A DNA stretch of 64,000 nucleotides from Boudabousia liubingyangii (GCF_001907245.1 NZ_MQSU01000001.1:332224-396223); one strand, 5' to 3'. Positions 51,833-61,642 are shown, counted from the stretch's first letter. Program-made: numbers and translations. The notes: generated by a model from the sequence alone, not told the origin.

Positions 51833-53179
51833 ATGAGCTCGTTATTCTTCTGGGAAGCCGGACCCATACACGTCTACATCATCTGGTTTATTGTCCTAAT
51901 CGCACAGATTGGGATCGCCGAGATTAACCGTCGCTGGAACTGGACCATCTTCGTCCTCTGGACCGGGATTGGCATCGCCGCCCTCCCTTGGGTGTTCTAC
52001 AAGGCGGCACCCATTATTGGCTGGTTCCCGGTTGGTAAGTACCTACTCATGGTCGCCACCGCGACCATGACCGGCGCCCTACTGGTCTACGGAAAACGAC
52101 ACCCGGTCAAGGCCCACCGGATTGCCATCTGGTTCGGTGTCCTACTGTGGATCGGCCTAGTCGCCAATATTATGGAAGCCAATATCCGCGACCTCACCAT
52201 CTACTTCCAGGCCGACCAATACTACGCCTGCGCGGCCGACTGGCAGTGCCTAAAGGGCATCAATGATACGCACTCAGTAGACATGCTCAACGGTCTGCCG
52301 GAAACTCGCGGGATCGCCGCGGCGGTCGGAACCACCGAGTGGTACCAGGCCCTAGCCGCTAACTTCCAAGCCCGCCATATTGGCATTGACCCGGCCACCG
52401 GCTTCCGCACTATTGGTGGCTACTGGAACATCATGTCCGCGGTAGCCGGCCTGCTCAACTGCATTACCGTCACCGGCATTGGCAAGATCTTCGTTACCTC
52501 CAATAAAAAGCAGAAGGTAAAGGGCCTAATCTGGGTCGATATGGTTTGGCCGTGGATCATTGCCTACGACCTGTGGAATCACGCCTTCCTCTACAATGCT
52601 CTGGCCGACTACACCTGGTACTGCACGCTGGCCCTGCTACTGGCTTGCACCATTCCCGCTTTCTGGTGGGCCAAGGGGCAGTGGATTTGGTTCCGTTGCT
52701 TTACGCTCATGTTCTGGATTGCTTTCAATAACTGGCTTCCCCAGATCGCGGCTAAGCCCGGCCCAATGATGAACTACGCGACCATGAACCCGACCGCTAA
52801 TATTGTTTCTTCCGGGGCTGCCCTTATCTGGAATGTGGCACTGTTTGTCTTCTGGATCTACCTGATCATGAAGACCCATCGCAACCCGCTGGTAACCCCG
52901 CTATTCATGGAAATGAAGGCCTTCCGCACAGTGGTTCGCGAACACTGCGATGACCGCGATAAGTACTTCATTACCGATATGGTTCCCGAAACTCCCACCC
53001 AGTTGGGCTTCGACCCAGATTCACCTAAACCACCAGTAGATGGGTTCGTCGGCTACATGCCTTGGTGGGGCAAGGAAGACAAACGCTATCCCAAGCCTCG
53101 GACACCGCTAGCCGCAGATCCGGGTCTAGTGGAAAAGGGCGTCCAATCGGACCCGCAATGGGATAGCACTAGCGTCTAA
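51833..53179 (+). CDS. Multi-pass membrane protein, DUF5692-like, paralogue 2
   Basis: This 448-residue membrane protein has about ten helices, rich in Trp (AGPIHVYIIWFIVL; WIIAYDLWNHAFLYN; FWWAKGQWIWFR). It is paralogous to the product of 44041-45126, with a longer loop near residues 130-190 (YACAADWQCLKGIND) that has two cysteines, and a longer C-terminal tail (WWGKEDKRYPKPRTP). The tail echoes the Trp/Pro-rich end of the divergent START-like protein, which hints that the two work together. The function is not known to me. It ends at a strong terminator. Confidence 0.7.
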   Translation: MSSLFFWEAGPIHVYIIWFIVLIAQIGIAEINRRWNWTIFVLWTGIGIAALPWVFYKAAPIIGWFPVGKYLLMVATATMTGALLVYGKRHPVKAHRIAIWFGVLLWIGLVANIMEANIRDLTIYFQADQYYACAADWQCLKGINDTHSVDMLNGLPETRGIAAAVGTTEWYQALAANFQARHIGIDPATGFRTIGGYWNIMSAVAGLLNCITVTGIGKIFVTSNKKQKVKGLIWVDMVWPWIIAYDLWNHAFLYNALADYTWYCTLALLLACTIPAFWWAKGQWIWFRCFTLMFWIAFNNWLPQIAAKPGPMMNYATMNPTANIVSSGAALIWNVALFVFWIYLIMKTHRNPLVTPLFMEMKAFRTVVREHCDDRDKYFITDMVPETPTQLGFDPDSPKPPVDGFVGYMPWWGKEDKRYPKPRTPLAADPGLVEKGVQSDPQWDSTSV

Positions 53180-53230
53180 GCGCCACCGACTGCACTAACA
53201 ATCGGCCTTAGTGCTTCACTACTAAAGATT

Positions 53231-53262
53231 TGGGGGTGCCTGCAATTCAGCAGGCACCCCCA
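53231..53262 (+). terminator. Terminator after the second DUF5692-like gene
   Basis: TGGGGGTGCCTGC (53231-53243) pairs perfectly with GCAGGCACCCCCA (53250-53262), loop AATTCA. Confidence 0.8.
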
Positions 53263-53268
53263 ATCAGC

Positions 53269-53274
53269 TAAAAT
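53269..53274 (+). promoter_or_regulatory. -10 element of a leaderless promoter
   Basis: TAAAAT ends 6 bases before ATG 53281 of the FAD oxidoreductase gene, and no Shine-Dalgarno sequence is present. Confidence 0.5.
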
Positions 53275-53280
53275 ATCTCT

Positions 53281-54558
53281 ATGCTTGATGTGATCATTAT
53301 TGGTGCCGGACTAGCTGGCCTGAATGCCGCTAAAACCCTACAGGAAGCCGGAAAATGCGTGACCGTCCTAGAGTCCGCAGACCGTCCCGGTGGCCGAATC
53401 GGCACTGAACAGATTCAGGGATACCTCATTGATCACGGTTTTGCCCTCCTTAACCCCGCCTACCCGGCGGCAAAAAAGTCTTTAAACCTAAAGAATCTGG
53501 ACCTGCATGCTTGGGCTCGCGGCGTCACCCTAGCTGGCGCCCCCGAACTGACCGGATCGGCGGACCCAGTTACGGTCGCAATGCCGCTTCGACACCCACG
53601 CCACACGGTTTCATCACTAAAATTCGCTTCCCCTAAGGACTTGGCCTTGCTGGCAAAAATAGCCAGCCGTCCCGGTCCGGGAACCATCGCTGACGCCCTT
53701 GATCGCGCCCAGCTTTCTCCCCTGGTTGATCGCACGGTTCGTCGATTCCTTGCCGGCGTTACCGGCAGCCTAGAGCTGGACTCACCAGCGGCTTTTGGGG
53801 CCTCCCTGCTACGTTACTTCCTGAAGGGCACCCCCACGATTCCCGCGCAGGGCATGGCCGCCATTCCCGCGCAACTACTAAAGCATCTAGAGAATCCCTC
53901 CCCCGCTCCGGTCCGCTATCACCATCACGTGACCATGCTAAAACCAGAAGCTGACGGGGTGACGGTGACCTTTATTAAGAGCCAAGCCCAGGACGCGTCC
54001 TCGCCTCTGCGTGGGACCAGTGCCCAGCACACGGTGCCCGCGGGACAGCCGGAAACTCTAAAGGCCAAGTATGTGATTGTGGCGGCTGGCCCGGTGACCA
54101 CCGCTCGGTTGCTAGGACAGAATCCTCCCCAGATGAATGCTATCCAGACGTGGTGGGTAGGAATGAACGAACCGGTAAGCACCGGAAAGTTCCTGACCCT
54201 AGATCTAGACCCGCAGTCACCGCTGGTACACGCAGCCCCAATTTCCAATGTCTCTCCCTCTTATGCGCCTGCTGGAAAGCATCTACTGGCACTAACGGCA
54301 GTAGGTGATGCCCAGGTCGACCAAGATGAAGTCTTCGCGCGGGCCACACAGCTATACGGATTACCAGTCTCAGTTACCGAAGAGTGGGAACTGTTGGCCC
54401 ACCAAGTAATTGATGAAGCACTGCCAGTGGTCACCAACGACGGCATCGAAAGCAATCTACCGCGTGTCTTTACCGCCGGCGACAGCGCACACGCATCCAT
54501 CCAAGGTGCGCTTGATTCGGGCCGCAAGACCGCCAAACTGGTCTTAAAGTACCGCTAA
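53281..54558 (+). CDS. FAD-dependent oxidoreductase, amine oxidase/phytoene desaturase type
   Basis: This 425-residue flavoprotein starts with a Rossmann FAD site (VIIIGAGLAGLNAAKTLQEAG...LESADRPGGRIGTE). It ends with the second FAD motif (LPRVFTAGDSAHASIQGALDSGRKTA). The overall pattern is that of amine oxidases, protoporphyrinogen oxidases and phytoene desaturases. It has no signal peptide. Homologues of this type are often of undefined substrate. Its transcript appears leaderless and stands apart from the preceding gene by a terminator; the arginase gene follows after 76 bases. Confidence 0.8.
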   Translation: MLDVIIIGAGLAGLNAAKTLQEAGKCVTVLESADRPGGRIGTEQIQGYLIDHGFALLNPAYPAAKKSLNLKNLDLHAWARGVTLAGAPELTGSADPVTVAMPLRHPRHTVSSLKFASPKDLALLAKIASRPGPGTIADALDRAQLSPLVDRTVRRFLAGVTGSLELDSPAAFGASLLRYFLKGTPTIPAQGMAAIPAQLLKHLENPSPAPVRYHHHVTMLKPEADGVTVTFIKSQAQDASSPLRGTSAQHTVPAGQPETLKAKYVIVAAGPVTTARLLGQNPPQMNAIQTWWVGMNEPVSTGKFLTLDLDPQSPLVHAAPISNVSPSYAPAGKHLLALTAVGDAQVDQDEVFARATQLYGLPVSVTEEWELLAHQVIDEALPVVTNDGIESNLPRVFTAGDSAHASIQGALDSGRKTAKLVLKYR

Positions 54559-54634
54559 AAGCCAGTGCGCCTCTGCCCCATCAGGCTTCAAACCAGTAAT
54601 ATGGAATGAGTTCATACTTAACAAAGGAGCTCCT

Positions 54635-55606
54635 ATGAGTGACCACCAGAATAACCAGCCGGCAGAACATGTCGCCCCCGAGGTGAAAATCTTCAGTTCC
54701 GGCCTACGTTTGGGCACCGGCCGTACCGGTGACTCTGGTGCTGCGAATGCCGTCCTCAGCGGTGGCATGGACCGACTGCTTGCTACCCGCTTACAGGTCA
54801 AGGCCCTTGACTACACTCCGGTCGAGCTCCCCCATGTCACGGAGGATCAGATCCACCAGGATCACCCTCGCCTGAAGTATCTTGAACCCATCCGTCAGCA
54901 TGATTTTAAACTCAAGGATGGCGTCTTTAACGCTCTACAGGAGGGTAAGATTCCCTTCACCATTGGTGGCGATCATGCGATCGCGATCGGTACCCTAGCC
55001 GGTGTCCTCGAGCACTGTGCCAGCGAAGGCAAGCAGGTTTTTGCCCTCTGGTTTGACGCACACACGGATATCAATACCCCCTCAGGTAGCGAGTCCGGTA
55101 ACGTTCACGGCGTGCCTCTAGCGGTCGCCCAGGGCCACACTGAAGGCCTGTTCGAAGACTTCTACCCTTCACAGCACTTTGTGCAGGGACCGCATTCGGC
55201 TTTTGTGGGCGTTCGCTCGATTGATCCGCCCGAGGAAGAACTAGCCCAGCAGGCGGGTATGCACCTGTTCCGCGCTAGCCGCCTAAAGGAGATTGGCCCC
55301 GAATGGCCCGTCCAGATTGCCGAGGAAGTCTCTGAACTTTACCGCAATAGCGGCGCCTCCCATTTCCACTTCAGTTTTGACCTAGATGGAGTTGACCCCT
55401 CGGTTGCACCCTCCGTGTTTACCGACGTCCCGGGTGGTCCTTCCCTAGCCCAGGCACTGCGTTTTGTTGAGGAACTCATGGCCCGGGTACGGGTTGATTC
55501 CATGGACTTTGTAGAGTTCGATCCGGCACTGGATAACGCTGCCGGTGATGGTCTACGTGCCGCCCAGATGGTGGTCAGCAAGCTGGTTGAGGGACTGCGT
55601 AAATAA
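54635..55606 (+). CDS. Arginase/ureohydrolase family protein
   Basis: This 323-residue enzyme has the ureohydrolase manganese-binding motifs in order: GGDHAIAIG, WFDAHTDIN, GNVHGVPLA and SFDLDGVDPSVAPSV, the last followed by a late Glu (MDFVEFDP). The combination GNVHG plus FDLDGVDP favours arginase over agmatinase, giving urea and ornithine from arginine. I see no urea or ornithine genes around it. An AAAGGAG site precedes ATG 54635. Substrate assignment is moderate, family firm. Confidence 0.85.
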   Translation: MSDHQNNQPAEHVAPEVKIFSSGLRLGTGRTGDSGAANAVLSGGMDRLLATRLQVKALDYTPVELPHVTEDQIHQDHPRLKYLEPIRQHDFKLKDGVFNALQEGKIPFTIGGDHAIAIGTLAGVLEHCASEGKQVFALWFDAHTDINTPSGSESGNVHGVPLAVAQGHTEGLFEDFYPSQHFVQGPHSAFVGVRSIDPPEEELAQQAGMHLFRASRLKEIGPEWPVQIAEEVSELYRNSGASHFHFSFDLDGVDPSVAPSVFTDVPGGPSLAQALRFVEELMARVRVDSMDFVEFDPALDNAAGDGLRAAQMVVSKLVEGLRK

Positions 55607-55723
55607 CCGCTTAAAGAGCCTGCCCAACTAACTGATTGGGGCTACGTAACTATGTGTTCTGACCCTGCGTAACTGGCAATTTAAAACCACACTATTGAGG
55701 GCTGTCCCACCATTTAGCAAAGG

Positions 55724-57724
55724 CTAGTTACAGGCAGTGATCTTTAGGATTCGATCGAATCCGTCGGGATCTACGTAAACAGGTTCTGCGACTCCGTCAG
55801 AAATCAAGTTTTCTAAACCGGGGTAGTGTTGGAAGCGACGACCCGGATCGAAGCCACCCCAGAGCCAGTAGTCGCCCATTTCAAGCACATAGTAAGCCTT
55901 ATACTCATTGACAATCTGGCAGACCTTCGGATCACTCTTGGCCTCATTTAGGTGCTCGGCAAGGTATCTGGCATCCGGGTTATTGGAATTGTGCACATGT
56001 GGGAAAAGGGCTTCGCGTTCCACAAATGCCTGCACCAAACCAGAACCGTTCCAAGGATTACCGATAATGGCATCCCCTTCCGGAACATATTCCGGAACCT
56101 TATAGAGGAACTCTCGCTCATTAGCGTCAAGTAACTCATTAGAGTCGACCCGTGTCTCATCAAAATCGTAGGATAGCCCAACCCGGAATAACTGGGCGCT
56201 AAGGGGCCCGGAGCTGGCAAAAAATACTAGCGCCAAACTGCTGGCGGCCAACAAACCTACCTGGGTGGCGCGTCCTCGTTCCAAATTATTGATCGAGAGA
56301 TAAACCTGTAGTTTTTCAAACACATAGAGCAGCCCAGCAGCCAGTAATGGAACCTGAATGATTACGAAAGCCGAATAGATCCGGTTCAGATCTGAGTACC
56401 ACAGGCCGTAAAGGTAAGCACGAAGCGGCCCGGTGATGAAGAAGGCGCCAGCGGTAAAAGCTCCGAACGTCAGATAACTGAAGATCATCCAAAGCTGCTT
56501 ATTCTTCACGGCCCAGATCATGCCAGCTAAAATCAATAGCTGCAGGACCAGGCTGTAAACCCAGGCTCTTTCGGGTTCTGGAATGCCTAAAGCGCCGGTA
56601 GCTAAATACCAGAAAGGCTTGCGATAGGTGGGATAAACCGGTCCCCACTCGGGCGGGGAAAGACGCTGATGGGCAGTCATGGGTAGTTTCAAGGAAACGT
56701 AGTTGACTGCTACAGCACTACCGGCCATCACTACCGCACCAGCTAGGGAACCTAGAACAAGATTCTTGGAAACTAGGCCCATTAGGTTTCTGCCAAAGCG
56801 GAACAGCAAAGGTAAGCCAATCAAGAAGAGCACAAAATCGGCTGAAGGGTGCGCAAGTGAAAGGCCAATGGACATGATCGCAAAACCTACGACCCCGGCA
56901 ATAAAGTCAGTGATTGAGTCAAGATTTACGATGCTGATCAGTACCGCTAACAGCGCAGGAACTAGCGCATAGGCGATCAGCGTTGGGTACAGGACCCCGT
57001 AGTCAAGCAGGTGGAAGGGGAACTGCACAAAGGCTAGTGAAGCCACCATCGCTAGGGGGATTAGCTTCCCGCGTTTCTTTCCCCCAATAACGTAGGCGAG
57101 GGAGCCAACTGAGGCGGGCCAGAGAATCGCGATGACAAAGATCGATAGAATATTGGTAGCGACCGGGGCATTGACTTTCGTTAGGATCCCAATCAAGGCG
57201 GCAATGCCGTGCCAGACGGCAGGGTAGAAACCTTGCCACTGATTCTTTGCCGTCAGCGCAACGTGCAGGGATGAGGCATCGGCACGTCTCATGAACAGTT
57301 CCGTCTGATTTAGGTGGAATACCGCGTCGAAGGTCTGGCTAATCGAGTCCGGGAACTGTAGCCGATACGCAAATAGAATGGTGGCAGTGGCCGCAGTTAG
57401 AAGCCCTACCCCTAGTACTGTTAACGAGGTGGAAGAACGCAGAGTTTCTTTATCTGGGGTCCAAACTGTTAACTTAAGAATCAGGAAAATCAGCCAGACG
57501 ATCCCCCAAGTTACTAGGAAGGTGAGCGCGGCCCAAGGAATATGCAGGTAGTGGAATCCTACTGCGGCGACGCCTAGGAAAGAAACCGCTGCTGCCGGCG
57601 CTAAAAGCAACGTCAGAAGGGAACGTTTTCCCCGTAAGAAGAAGGCCACCAATGGGTACCCAAGGGTCCCTAAATAGGCGGTAGAGAGTAATGCTGCCAG
57701 CCAAAAATAGAGCCAACCGGTCAT
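55724..57724 (-). CDS. Large multi-pass membrane protein (DUF6541-like, glycosyltransferase C-like)
   Basis: This 666-residue protein has about 14 hydrophobic segments and a C-terminal extracytoplasmic domain of about 170 residues (VDSNELLDANEREFLYKVPEYVPEGD; NPWNGSGLVQAFVERE). The layout resembles actinobacterial membrane proteins of the DUF6541 type and GT-C arabinosyl/mannosyl transferases. The acidic pair FPDSISQTFDAVFHLNQTE near residue 130 is in the place of the catalytic loop. The start overlaps the preceding gene's stop in TAATG, with GGAGAAG as ribosome site, so translation is coupled to the flippase gene. Confidence 0.68.
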   Translation of the reverse strand: MTGWLYFWLAALLSTAYLGTLGYPLVAFFLRGKRSLLTLLLAPAAAVSFLGVAAVGFHYLHIPWAALTFLVTWGIVWLIFLILKLTVWTPDKETLRSSTSLTVLGVGLLTAATATILFAYRLQFPDSISQTFDAVFHLNQTELFMRRADASSLHVALTAKNQWQGFYPAVWHGIAALIGILTKVNAPVATNILSIFVIAILWPASVGSLAYVIGGKKRGKLIPLAMVASLAFVQFPFHLLDYGVLYPTLIAYALVPALLAVLISIVNLDSITDFIAGVVGFAIMSIGLSLAHPSADFVLFLIGLPLLFRFGRNLMGLVSKNLVLGSLAGAVVMAGSAVAVNYVSLKLPMTAHQRLSPPEWGPVYPTYRKPFWYLATGALGIPEPERAWVYSLVLQLLILAGMIWAVKNKQLWMIFSYLTFGAFTAGAFFITGPLRAYLYGLWYSDLNRIYSAFVIIQVPLLAAGLLYVFEKLQVYLSINNLERGRATQVGLLAASSLALVFFASSGPLSAQLFRVGLSYDFDETRVDSNELLDANEREFLYKVPEYVPEGDAIIGNPWNGSGLVQAFVEREALFPHVHNSNNPDARYLAEHLNEAKSDPKVCQIVNEYKAYYVLEMGDYWLWGGFDPGRRFQHYPGLENLISDGVAEPVYVDPDGFDRILKITACN

Positions 57725-59139
57725 TATTCTTCTCCTTCTTCAGGCTTGCCATTTTCGTGGGGCTGGTCCTCAAACCCCAACATTTCAGCGGCATCCACAT
57801 TGATTACTTCATCTTCAAGCTTTTCAGCTTCCACTTCAGTTTCGATTTCTTCAGCGGTCAAGGTGGCCTGCGGAACCGGCTGACGGTCATAGTACTTAGC
57901 GGTATTCACAGAAAGAATCAGCATTAGAGTCAGCATTCCAGCCATGATGAATGACAAGATCTGGATGGTTTGCAGCGCACCAAATGGGGTTAGCCAAAGG
58001 AAAGTGAGCGGACCAATGGCGTATAGTACCGCGAAAGCTAGCAGCAGCTGCTGCTGTTCGGTCACGATAAAAATGTAGGAAATGGGGGAAGTGGCCAGCT
58101 GTAGGTACAACCAGGGGGTGAGTGCTTGGGCATAGTAGCCGGCATTTTCCCAGCCTGGCCCGAGGAACCAAGTTAACAGCGGTGGTGCGGCAAAGTAAAA
58201 AATCGTAAATGGGATAATCCCGATTAGGAAGGCTCGCTTGATTGAGTATTTGACTAGCGGTGTCATTTGGCCGCGCTCAACGGTTGCTAGACGCTGGAAG
58301 AATACCTGACTAATGGCACCGTTAATTAGTGCCACCGGGGCTTCACTTAGGGCCCAAGCTTTAGAGAATTCGCCGCCCATGGCGCGACCAAAGGTGAAGG
58401 TCAAAAGCAAAATAATGCCATTGAAGCGAATCGCGTCGACCAAGGTGTTTGGCCCGTTTAGTAGGGGCATCTTTTTGTATCGCCAGGCAAGGCTCTTAAT
58501 ACTTGGTGTGGTCGGGGTTGGTGGAATTTTCGAATCCGGCACTTTTCGCTGAATATTTAGCCAAGCACCAAGTTGCCCAGCTAGAAGCCCGAACAACAAA
58601 CCTAGAACACTCTTGATGCCGGCCAGACCCAAGGCAATTTGGCTTAACTGAATACCTAGTGATTGTTGCGCTCGGTTGATTGCAATTGCTTTATAGTTCA
58701 GTTTCCGATTTAGCCAGTATTGGATAACTGAAGAGTCAGCCATGAGGAATACCGAGGCCCCACCAAATAGCAGTGCGAACGCGGCCATATCGCCATACTT
58801 ACCTTTTACGTATGGGTATACCAGTATGGAAATAATCGTGAAGATTACCGAGGTAGCTATGACTGAACGGGTTGAAAGTCGCTTTAATTGGCGTGCTTCA
58901 TCATCTGATTTTGGCAGCATGATGGTCATGTCATAGCGCAGTGCCGCAACCGAGGTAATGATTGCTGTTAACGAAGAAAAAACCACTAGGTCCCCGGTTA
59001 CTTCCGGGGTGTAGATCCTAGAGAGGACTGGCTGCAGCAGGATTGAACCAATCTGCGCTAGTGCTGTTCCAGTCACTAGGGTGAGCATGTGCTTTAGGAA
59101 AGGACTGCGCTCACCTAGTCGGCGAATAAAGTTTTTCAT
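57724..59139 (-). CDS. Polysaccharide flippase (Wzx/MOP family)
   Basis: This 471-residue membrane protein has 12-14 helices with the MOP-family layout: start HMLTLVTGTALAQIGSILLQPVLSRIYTPEVTGDLVVFSS, then IQYWLNRKLNYKAIAINRA and FFQRLATVERGQMTPLVKYSI. Such proteins move lipid-linked repeat units across the membrane. The acidic C-terminus (TLTAEEIETEVEAEKLEDEV...GEE) of about 50 residues is unusual for the family and may contact other proteins. It lies between a glycosyltransferase and the large membrane protein in one operon. Confidence 0.85.
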   Translation of the reverse strand: MKNFIRRLGERSPFLKHMLTLVTGTALAQIGSILLQPVLSRIYTPEVTGDLVVFSSLTAIITSVAALRYDMTIMLPKSDDEARQLKRLSTRSVIATSVIFTIISILVYPYVKGKYGDMAAFALLFGGASVFLMADSSVIQYWLNRKLNYKAIAINRAQQSLGIQLSQIALGLAGIKSVLGLLFGLLAGQLGAWLNIQRKVPDSKIPPTPTTPSIKSLAWRYKKMPLLNGPNTLVDAIRFNGIILLLTFTFGRAMGGEFSKAWALSEAPVALINGAISQVFFQRLATVERGQMTPLVKYSIKRAFLIGIIPFTIFYFAAPPLLTWFLGPGWENAGYYAQALTPWLYLQLATSPISYIFIVTEQQQLLLAFAVLYAIGPLTFLWLTPFGALQTIQILSFIMAGMLTLMLILSVNTAKYYDRQPVPQATLTAEEIETEVEAEKLEDEVINVDAAEMLGFEDQPHENGKPEEGEE

Positions 59140-59157
59140 CTTCGCTTTTCGAAATCT

Positions 59158-60411
59158 CTAGAGGTTAATTAGACGATTAACCATTGTTCCATACGCCTTC
59201 TGAGCGTTGGCCATTTCATCCCAAACTGTTAGCGCCATCTCAGATTTCTGTTCAATCTCTGAGGTAGGCAACGCAGCTATCTCTTGGAGTTTCTTGGCAA
59301 TTTCTACGGGGGAAATATCTACCGGTATTACCCAGCCATTTCGACCTTCTTGGACCAACTCTTTGGTTCCGCCAGCGTCGGTTGCCAGTACGGGAATGCC
59401 GGCAGAGAGTGCCTCCATGATCGAGACGGGAACGCCCTCACTATTAGAGACGTTGACGAATAGGGAAATCTCGGACTGCTCATAGAACTTTCGAACTTTT
59501 TCATTTGGAACATAGCCCAAGAATTCGTAGGTTTCGGGTGAAAGGAGTTCCGACGCCTTAGTTTTAATCGCGTCTAGCAGCTCTGGGTTGCTTTCACCAA
59601 TGTGGGTCCACCTTACGGGGACACCCAGCTTTTCCAGTTCCGCAACTGATTCAAGTAGTAGGTCCACACGCTTGTAGGGGGCTAGGTGGGAACAGCTGAC
59701 AATCCTAAATGGGCTGGTTTGGGCGCGAACCTTGGGGGTGTTTTCAGGAACACCCAAGCGAGCGACCTCGATCTGGGCTTTTGGTTCCACCTTCACAGAG
59801 TCTAAGAAAGCCTGCGCGTAGTTACTAATGGGGAAGACAATATCGGCTTTAGAAAGTAGGTAGGGACGGGCCGGAATAAAGTTGAAAGGGGCATCCTTTT
59901 CATCCACGTCATAGGCGTGAGCACGAGAGACAATAGTGACCTTTTTGTCTTTCAACAGGTGATTTTTTACGGCGTCGGCTAGGCCAACACCGGTGAAAAA
60001 CCAGTACGAATAGATTACGACCTCATCGCAGTCTTCAAAATCTTCGGCTTTTAGCACTAGGGGTAGACGCTTTCGCATCTCAAGCAATTTGGCCGCGAAC
60101 TTGATGTCCTGCACGGCATTAGCGGGCGATTTCCAACGCCTAGGAGAGATGAACTTTTCCCGTCCGATGATGGTTGGGAAGTTAAGTAGGACCCGTTTTA
60201 GCCAGCCATCGTTGGAGACCGGTTCAAGCTTTCGAGCCACCGCGTTGGCGGGGATCTTTCGGGTTTGCGGGGAGTCTAGGTTGGTACGTTGGGAGATGAT
60301 TACGATCTTGTCGAAGACGTCTTCGTACTTCCAGACTTCTTGTTCGAAGAATTCTTCACCAATGCCGAATGGAAAAGAATCAGTAAATACTAGTAATCCT
60401 TTTTTGGTCAT
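59158..60411 (-). CDS. Group 1 glycosyltransferase (GT4-like)
   Basis: This protein of about 417 residues has the complete GT-B pattern: LLVFTDSFPFGIGEEFFEQE at the N-terminus, FRIVSCSHLAPYKRVDLLLESVAEL and the E-x7-E motif region SNSEGVPVSIMEALSAGIPVLATD with its typical donor contacts. ATG 60411 is preferred to 60456, since GGGGGAGAAAG precedes it and the family start is MTKKGLLVFTDS. It is the first gene of the operon with the flippase and large membrane protein. Donor sugar and product unknown. Confidence 0.87.
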   Translation of the reverse strand: MTKKGLLVFTDSFPFGIGEEFFEQEVWKYEDVFDKIVIISQRTNLDSPQTRKIPANAVARKLEPVSNDGWLKRVLLNFPTIIGREKFISPRRWKSPANAVQDIKFAAKLLEMRKRLPLVLKAEDFEDCDEVVIYSYWFFTGVGLADAVKNHLLKDKKVTIVSRAHAYDVDEKDAPFNFIPARPYLLSKADIVFPISNYAQAFLDSVKVEPKAQIEVARLGVPENTPKVRAQTSPFRIVSCSHLAPYKRVDLLLESVAELEKLGVPVRWTHIGESNPELLDAIKTKASELLSPETYEFLGYVPNEKVRKFYEQSEISLFVNVSNSEGVPVSIMEALSAGIPVLATDAGGTKELVQEGRNGWVIPVDISPVEIAKKLQEIAALPTSEIEQKSEMALTVWDEMANAQKAYGTMVNRLINL

Positions 60412-60606
60412 TACTTTCTCCCCCGGGTTGGTGATCGAAGACTGTGTAGTAACCACAGTGTTTGTTTATCTTATCCTACTGGTCTTTTTATCTTAGCTAC
60501 GTGCCCACGTGCCGCTAACTACCTAGTTCGGATTGCTTTTTCTTGAACAGAATAAGAAAGCACATCGCCAGTGGCTTTGGGGCTAAATCTTTAGCCGAAA
60601 AAGATA

Positions 60607-60638
60607 GTCGGGGTATGGGTTTTATCCCATACCCCGAC
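60607..60638 (-). terminator. Terminator after the sugar dehydrogenase gene
   Basis: GTCGGGGTATGGG (60607-60619) pairs with CCCATACCCCGAC (60626-60638), loop TTTTAT, followed on the minus strand by TATCTTTTTC. Confidence 0.85.
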
Positions 60639-60648
60639 AAATCAGAGA

Positions 60649-61638
60649 TCAGAGGCGGACCAGTTCGCCTTCGTTTTCTGAAGAGCGCAGGATTGCTTCG
60701 ACAACCTTTAGGGTCTGAACGCCTTCTTCCATGGAGACGTGATCCTGGCGCTTGCCTAGGATCGCATCGCGGAAGTTTTCGTGTTCCACACGTAGCGGTT
60801 CACGCTTGTTCAGGGCGAAGCGGGTAACTTCACCTTCGGAAACACCGCGGAAGGCAGCAATCTGGGACCATTCCAAAGGCACTGAACCGTTACGGTAGAA
60901 GGTCAGGTCCCCCATGGCAGTGTCGGCCACGAAAGCACCGGTTTCACCGGTGACGACGGTGATGCGGTCCTTGAAGGGGCTGAGCCAGTTAACTAGGTTG
61001 CTAACTAGGACGCCGTTCTTCATGCGACCGGAAACGGTCACCATGTCTTCGTGTTCACGACCGGAACGGAAGGTGGTCTGGGCGCTAACAGCGGCGTAGT
61101 CAGAGCCAGCAACCCAGGCGCATAGGTCCACATCGTGGGTGGCTAGGTCCTTAACGACACCAACGTCAGAGATGCGTGCCGGGAAGGGGGACTGACGGCG
61201 GGTGGCGATCTGGAAGACCTGGCCTAGCTCACCGTCAGCAATGCGCTTGCGCATTTCTAGCAGTGCCGGGTTGCAGCGCTCCACGTAGCCAACAGCACCG
61301 ACGAGGCCGGCATCCTGGAAGGCTTTAGCAACGCGTTCACCGGATTCAACGTCAGCGGCAATCGGCTTTTCCACCATGGTGTGTACGCCAGCTTCAGCAA
61401 GCTTAAGGGCGGTTTCCTCATGGTAAACGGTCGGAACTGCGACCATAGCCGCATCCAAACCAGCTTCGATTAGAGCTTCAACGTTGGGTAGGACTTCAAG
61501 GTCACCGGCTACCCCGAACTTGTCGCCACCGGGATCGGCAACGGCAACTAGGTCTAGACCTTCGGTTTCGCGGATGACGCGGGCGTGGTGACGCCCCATG
61601 GAGCCTAGGCCAATTAGGCCGACGCGTAGGTTAGCCAT
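60649..61638 (-). CDS. Gfo/Idh/MocA-family sugar dehydrogenase
   Basis: This protein of about 329 residues has an N-terminal NAD(P) fold (VGLIGLGSMGRHHARVIRE), the family EKP motif (MVEKPIAADVESG) and a C-terminal sugar-binding sheet domain (FPARISDVGVVKDLATHDVDLCAW, conserved His-Asp). Related enzymes in surface-glycan clusters (WlbA/WbpB type) oxidise UDP-HexNAc uronic acid at C3. The start at ATG 61638 fits; the longer frame overlaps the aminotransferase. It pairs with the DegT aminotransferase just upstream in the transcript. Confidence 0.87.
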   Translation of the reverse strand: MANLRVGLIGLGSMGRHHARVIRETEGLDLVAVADPGGDKFGVAGDLEVLPNVEALIEAGLDAAMVAVPTVYHEETALKLAEAGVHTMVEKPIAADVESGERVAKAFQDAGLVGAVGYVERCNPALLEMRKRIADGELGQVFQIATRRQSPFPARISDVGVVKDLATHDVDLCAWVAGSDYAAVSAQTTFRSGREHEDMVTVSGRMKNGVLVSNLVNWLSPFKDRITVVTGETGAFVADTAMGDLTFYRNGSVPLEWSQIAAFRGVSEGEVTRFALNKREPLRVEHENFRDAILGKRQDHVSMEEGVQTLKVVEAILRSSENEGELVRL

Positions 61639-61642
61639 TCGC

